Shown in pieces: positions 61,331-64,000 of a DNA stretch of 64,000 nt. The position numbers were made by a program, and so were the translations under genes. The stretch comes from JBBRBB01 sp038206235 (lineage in GTDB: Bacteria > Bacteroidota > Bacteroidia > Chitinophagales > Chitinophagaceae): NCBI GenBank assembly GCA_038206235.1, contig JBBRBB010000008.1, positions 1-64,000 on the forward strand, in the 5' to 3' direction. Positions within the stretch are counted from its first letter, which is position 1. Each line of letters begins with the position of its first letter. The notes below the pieces were generated by a model that saw only the letters and a list, made by a program, of their open reading frames with translations, was not told where the DNA came from and ran no database searches.

Positions 61331-63466
61331 ATGGCAGAATTTGATACCTCACATGTAAAAACTATTGTTTTATTGGGGCACGCCGGCTCCGGTAAAACAT
61401 CTTTGTCGGAATGTATGCTTTATGAAGCAGGCGTAATCAACCGCCGCGGAACCATCGCCGAAAAAAATACCGTTTCCGATTATCATGAGCTTGAACAGGA
61501 ACGCGGTAATTCCATCTTTAGTAAGCTGCTGCATGTAAAATGGCGCGGCTTTAAAATAAATATTATTGATACGCCGGGCTACGATGATTTTACCGGCGAA
61601 GTTATTTCTGCGCTGCGTGTAGCAGATACCGGTGTGATGCTTTTGAATGCAACGGCAGGCGTTGAAGTTTCTACTGATATTATTTGGGAATACACGGAGA
61701 AGTTTAAAACGCCAATGATATTTGCTGCAAATAAATTAGATGATGACCAGGCCGATTTTGATAAAACCGTGCAGGAGGCAAAAAAACATTTTGGTAATAA
61801 AGTATTAGTAGTGCAATATCCAAGACAGCAGGGAGCAGGCTTTCATGAAATCATTGATGTGCTTCGCATGACGATGTATAAATTCAGCGGCTCAGGAGGC
61901 AAGCCCGAAAAATTACCTGTGCCGGATGATGAAAAATCAAAAGCAGATGAATTGCATAAAGAATTGATAGAAGCGATTGCAAGCAATGATGAAAGCTTAA
62001 TGGAAAAATATTTCGATAAAGGCGAGCTTGATGAAGACGACATGAAAATGGGTTTAAAGAAGGCAATGATAAATCATGATTTATTTCCCCTGTTCTGCTT
62101 ATCGGCAGAGCGCAATATGGGCAGCGGCCGCTTAATGGGATTTATAGATAATGTGTGCCCCAGCGCCAATGAAATGCCGCCGCAAATAACAAAAAACGGC
62201 GACAAGGTTGAATCTAATGCAAACGGTTCTCCATGCATCTTTGTCTTTAAAACAGTTAGTGAGCCGCATGTGGGTGACCTCTCTTTTTTCAGGGTGTTCT
62301 CCGGAACAATAAAAAGCGGAATGGAGCTTGAAAATGAATCTACCGGTGCATCTGAAAAAATCAACCAGTTGTTTTTGGTTGAAGGCAATAAGCGGGTAAA
62401 TATAAATGAACTTGTTGCAGGTGATATTGGAGCTACCCTTAAATTAAAAAATACGCATGTAAATAATACACTGCATACCAAAGGCAAACACTATGCGCTT
62501 CCGCCGATTGAATTTCCTTCTCCTAATATGACGATGGCAATTGAAGCTACAAAAAAAGGAGAAGAAGAAAAATTATCACAGGCGCTGCATCAGTTACGCG
62601 AAGAAGATCCCACACTTATTATTGAGCCTTCTCCCGAATTAAAACAAATACTCATCCATTGCCAGGGCGATATGCATCTTGCTGTTGCCAAATGGAAAAT
62701 TGAGCACGGGCAAAAAATTGAAGTGAGATTTACAAAGCCAAGAATCCCTTACCGCGAAACCATTCGCAAAATGGCCGATGCAAATTACCGTCATAAAAAA
62801 CAAAGCGGCGGCGCCGGTCAGTTTGGTGAAGTGTATATGCGTATAGAACCCTGGCATGAAGGAATCCCGGAACCCCATGGACTTACAGTGCGCGGCAGAG
62901 ACACACACAATTTAGATTGGGGCGGAAGACTGGTATTTTATAATTGCATAGTTGGCGGCGCCATTGATACGCGTTTTCTTCCCTCGATTTTAAAAGGTGT
63001 AATGGAGAAGATGCAAACAGGCCCGCTCACCGGCTCTTATGTGCGTGATGTGCGTGTATGTGTATATGATGGAAAAATGCATCCAGTTGACAGCAATGAT
63101 ATCTCCTTTAAGATTGCCGGTTTGCAGGCATTCAGGCAGGCATTTAAAAATGCTGACCCGCAAATACTTGAACCAATTTATACGGTTGAAGTATTGTGCC
63201 CTGATGATCTTACAGGCGCTGTGATGGGAGATTTGCAAAGCCGCAGAGCTGTTGTTGAAGGGATTGATGCAGAAGGTCATTTTCAAAAAGTAATTGCAAA
63301 AATCCCATTGGCTGAGATGGATGGCTATTCTTCATCATTGCGTTCTATAAGCCAGGGCAGGGCTAAATTTAAAAGTCGTTTTCATGAGTATGCTGCTCTG
63401 CCTTATGAGCTGCAGAAAAAGCTTATTGAAGATTATAGTAAAACAGCGAAAGAAGAAGTGGCCTAA
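61331..63466 (+). CDS. Elongation factor G paralog with atypical GTPase motifs
   Basis: From the ATG at 61331 the 711-aa protein has the five-domain EF-G layout (G domain, domain II, III, IV KQSGGAGQFGEVYMRIEP, V). G1 is GHAGSGKTSL. Switch I reads ERGNSIFSKL instead of ERGITI. G3 is DTPGYDDF, with Tyr84 in place of the conserved His that positions the hydrolytic water. G4 is ANKLDDD. These changes mark the FusA2-like/EF-G-II group found beside true EF-G in many bacteria, with a role in slow translocation, recycling or stress. It should not be taken as the main EF-G. Confidence 0.85.
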   Translation: MAEFDTSHVKTIVLLGHAGSGKTSLSECMLYEAGVINRRGTIAEKNTVSDYHELEQERGNSIFSKLLHVKWRGFKINIIDTPGYDDFTGEVISALRVADTGVMLLNATAGVEVSTDIIWEYTEKFKTPMIFAANKLDDDQADFDKTVQEAKKHFGNKVLVVQYPRQQGAGFHEIIDVLRMTMYKFSGSGGKPEKLPVPDDEKSKADELHKELIEAIASNDESLMEKYFDKGELDEDDMKMGLKKAMINHDLFPLFCLSAERNMGSGRLMGFIDNVCPSANEMPPQITKNGDKVESNANGSPCIFVFKTVSEPHVGDLSFFRVFSGTIKSGMELENESTGASEKINQLFLVEGNKRVNINELVAGDIGATLKLKNTHVNNTLHTKGKHYALPPIEFPSPNMTMAIEATKKGEEEKLSQALHQLREEDPTLIIEPSPELKQILIHCQGDMHLAVAKWKIEHGQKIEVRFTKPRIPYRETIRKMADANYRHKKQSGGAGQFGEVYMRIEPWHEGIPEPHGLTVRGRDTHNLDWGGRLVFYNCIVGGAIDTRFLPSILKGVMEKMQTGPLTGSYVRDVRVCVYDGKMHPVDSNDISFKIAGLQAFRQAFKNADPQILEPIYTVEVLCPDDLTGAVMGDLQSRRAVVEGIDAEGHFQKVIAKIPLAEMDGYSSSLRSISQGRAKFKSRFHEYAALPYELQKKLIEDYSKTAKEEVA

Positions 63467-63495
63467 TAATAATTAAAATCAAAAACTTTTATCCC

Positions 63496-64000
63496 TTGAT
63501 ACTAAATAACCGCATAGCAAAATGGAAAATAATAGTTATACTTTCCATTTTCCTGATGAGTGCTTGTATGCCAAATGCTCACAGAAAAAATTCAAAAAGA
63601 AATAATAATAATGATAATTCCGATACGGTTTATAATTCAAACACTACTGCACGCTCCTCATTAGATCCGGGAAAAATTGCAATCGGTGCATTAGTTAGCT
63701 CAGGCGCGGGAAATATAAAAGACGCTGCTACCAGACTAAAAGCGTATCAATTATTAAACGTTACCTATGTTCGCCATGGTATATTTATGAACGCATGGAA
63801 TGGTTCTAATGCGTTTTATAATACTTTACAGAAAGCAGGTTATAAGATTATTCTTAATGTTGCGTATCTGCCCCAGGGCGGCGGTCCGCAATCGTTCCCA
63901 ACAAATCTTGAAGAGTACAAGCGCAGACTGAACGAAATTCTTAGCACTTATAAACCTGAAGTAGTAGTTGTTGAAAATGAAGAATATAATACCACATATC
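63496..64000 (+). CDS. TIM-barrel glycosidase-like lipoprotein, 5' part (fourth paralog; truncated by window)
   Basis: The frame is open to the window end. A TTG at 63496 gives a lipoprotein signal (KWKIIVILSIFLMSAC); no upstream ATG fits. A low-complexity Asn/Lys spacer leads into the barrel-like domain: NVTYVRHGIFMNAWNG, KIILNVAYLPQGGGPQSFPT and EVVVVENEEYN. These align with the paralogs at 37381, 47169 and 49539 (WNG..., LNINND, VIENEE). The start codon is uncertain. Confidence 0.7.
   Translation, partial: MILNNRIAKWKIIVILSIFLMSACMPNAHRKNSKRNNNNDNSDTVYNSNTTARSSLDPGKIAIGALVSSGAGNIKDAATRLKAYQLLNVTYVRHGIFMNAWNGSNAFYNTLQKAGYKIILNVAYLPQGGGPQSFPTNLEEYKRRLNEILSTYKPEVVVVENEEYNTTY

Overview
The window looks like a chromosomal segment of a Bacteroidota bacterium, most likely a Chitinophagaceae-type member. 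Evidence: many secreted proteins end in type IX secretion (T9SS) C-terminal sorting domains. AT-rich upstream regions carry TAnnTTTG -7 boxes instead of Shine-Dalgarno/sigma70 patterns. Lineage-typical families are present (PUR-alpha-like DUF3276, GSCFA, CHAT/TPR, ECF42 with YCII, YceI). This is inference from gene content; no rRNA marker is present.

Layout. 1-20 kb is a cell-surface/secretome island on the + strand: the end of a T9SS cargo protein, a frameshifted Kelch protein, a 1756-aa RHS protein with an N-terminal C39-like cysteine peptidase domain, a small T9SS protein behind a tandemly duplicated leader, two YadA-like/S74 tail-fibre proteins, two sulfatases, an esterase and a decayed orphan HigB toxin. 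20-30 kb holds small proteins, a 5'-nucleotidase-like lipoprotein, and a tightly overlapping operon (UbiA prenyltransferase, type III polyketide synthase, methyltransferase, FAD oxidoreductase, followed by a YceI protein) that probably makes a prenylated or quinone-like lipid. A class C beta-lactamase-like hydrolase follows on the other strand.

30-36 kb contains a PUR-alpha-like protein, an ABC exporter and an ECF42 sigma factor with VOC, AHSA1/SRPBCC and YCII (DGPF) companions. 35.6-43.2 kb is a zone of rearrangement and decay: an interrupted tRNA-Ser duplicate, a GIY-YIG nuclease, an intact tRNA-Ser(UGA), a nucleotidyltransferase with an in-frame stop, remnants of one CHAT protein, and a sigma/TPR/CHAT locus broken by several frameshifts. 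43-47 kb is housekeeping (L35-L20, GSCFA protein, HMG-CoA-lyase-like). 37-39, 47-50 and 63.5-64 kb carry four members of one secreted TIM-barrel-like family. 51-64 kb ends with a hydrolase lipoprotein, arginine decarboxylase, a delta-60 repeat T9SS protein, dnaG, a TIGR01777 epimerase, a Uma2 nuclease and an EF-G paralog.

The most unusual layer is in the repeats. Degenerate tandem arrays with a 7-bp period (one 8-bp) occur in intergenic DNA, overlap stop codons, and lie in frame inside coding linkers. Short TCCCG...CGGGA palindromes occur between genes and also inside dnaG (twice) and the epimerase, where they encode extra residues. Together they look like small repeats that invade genes.
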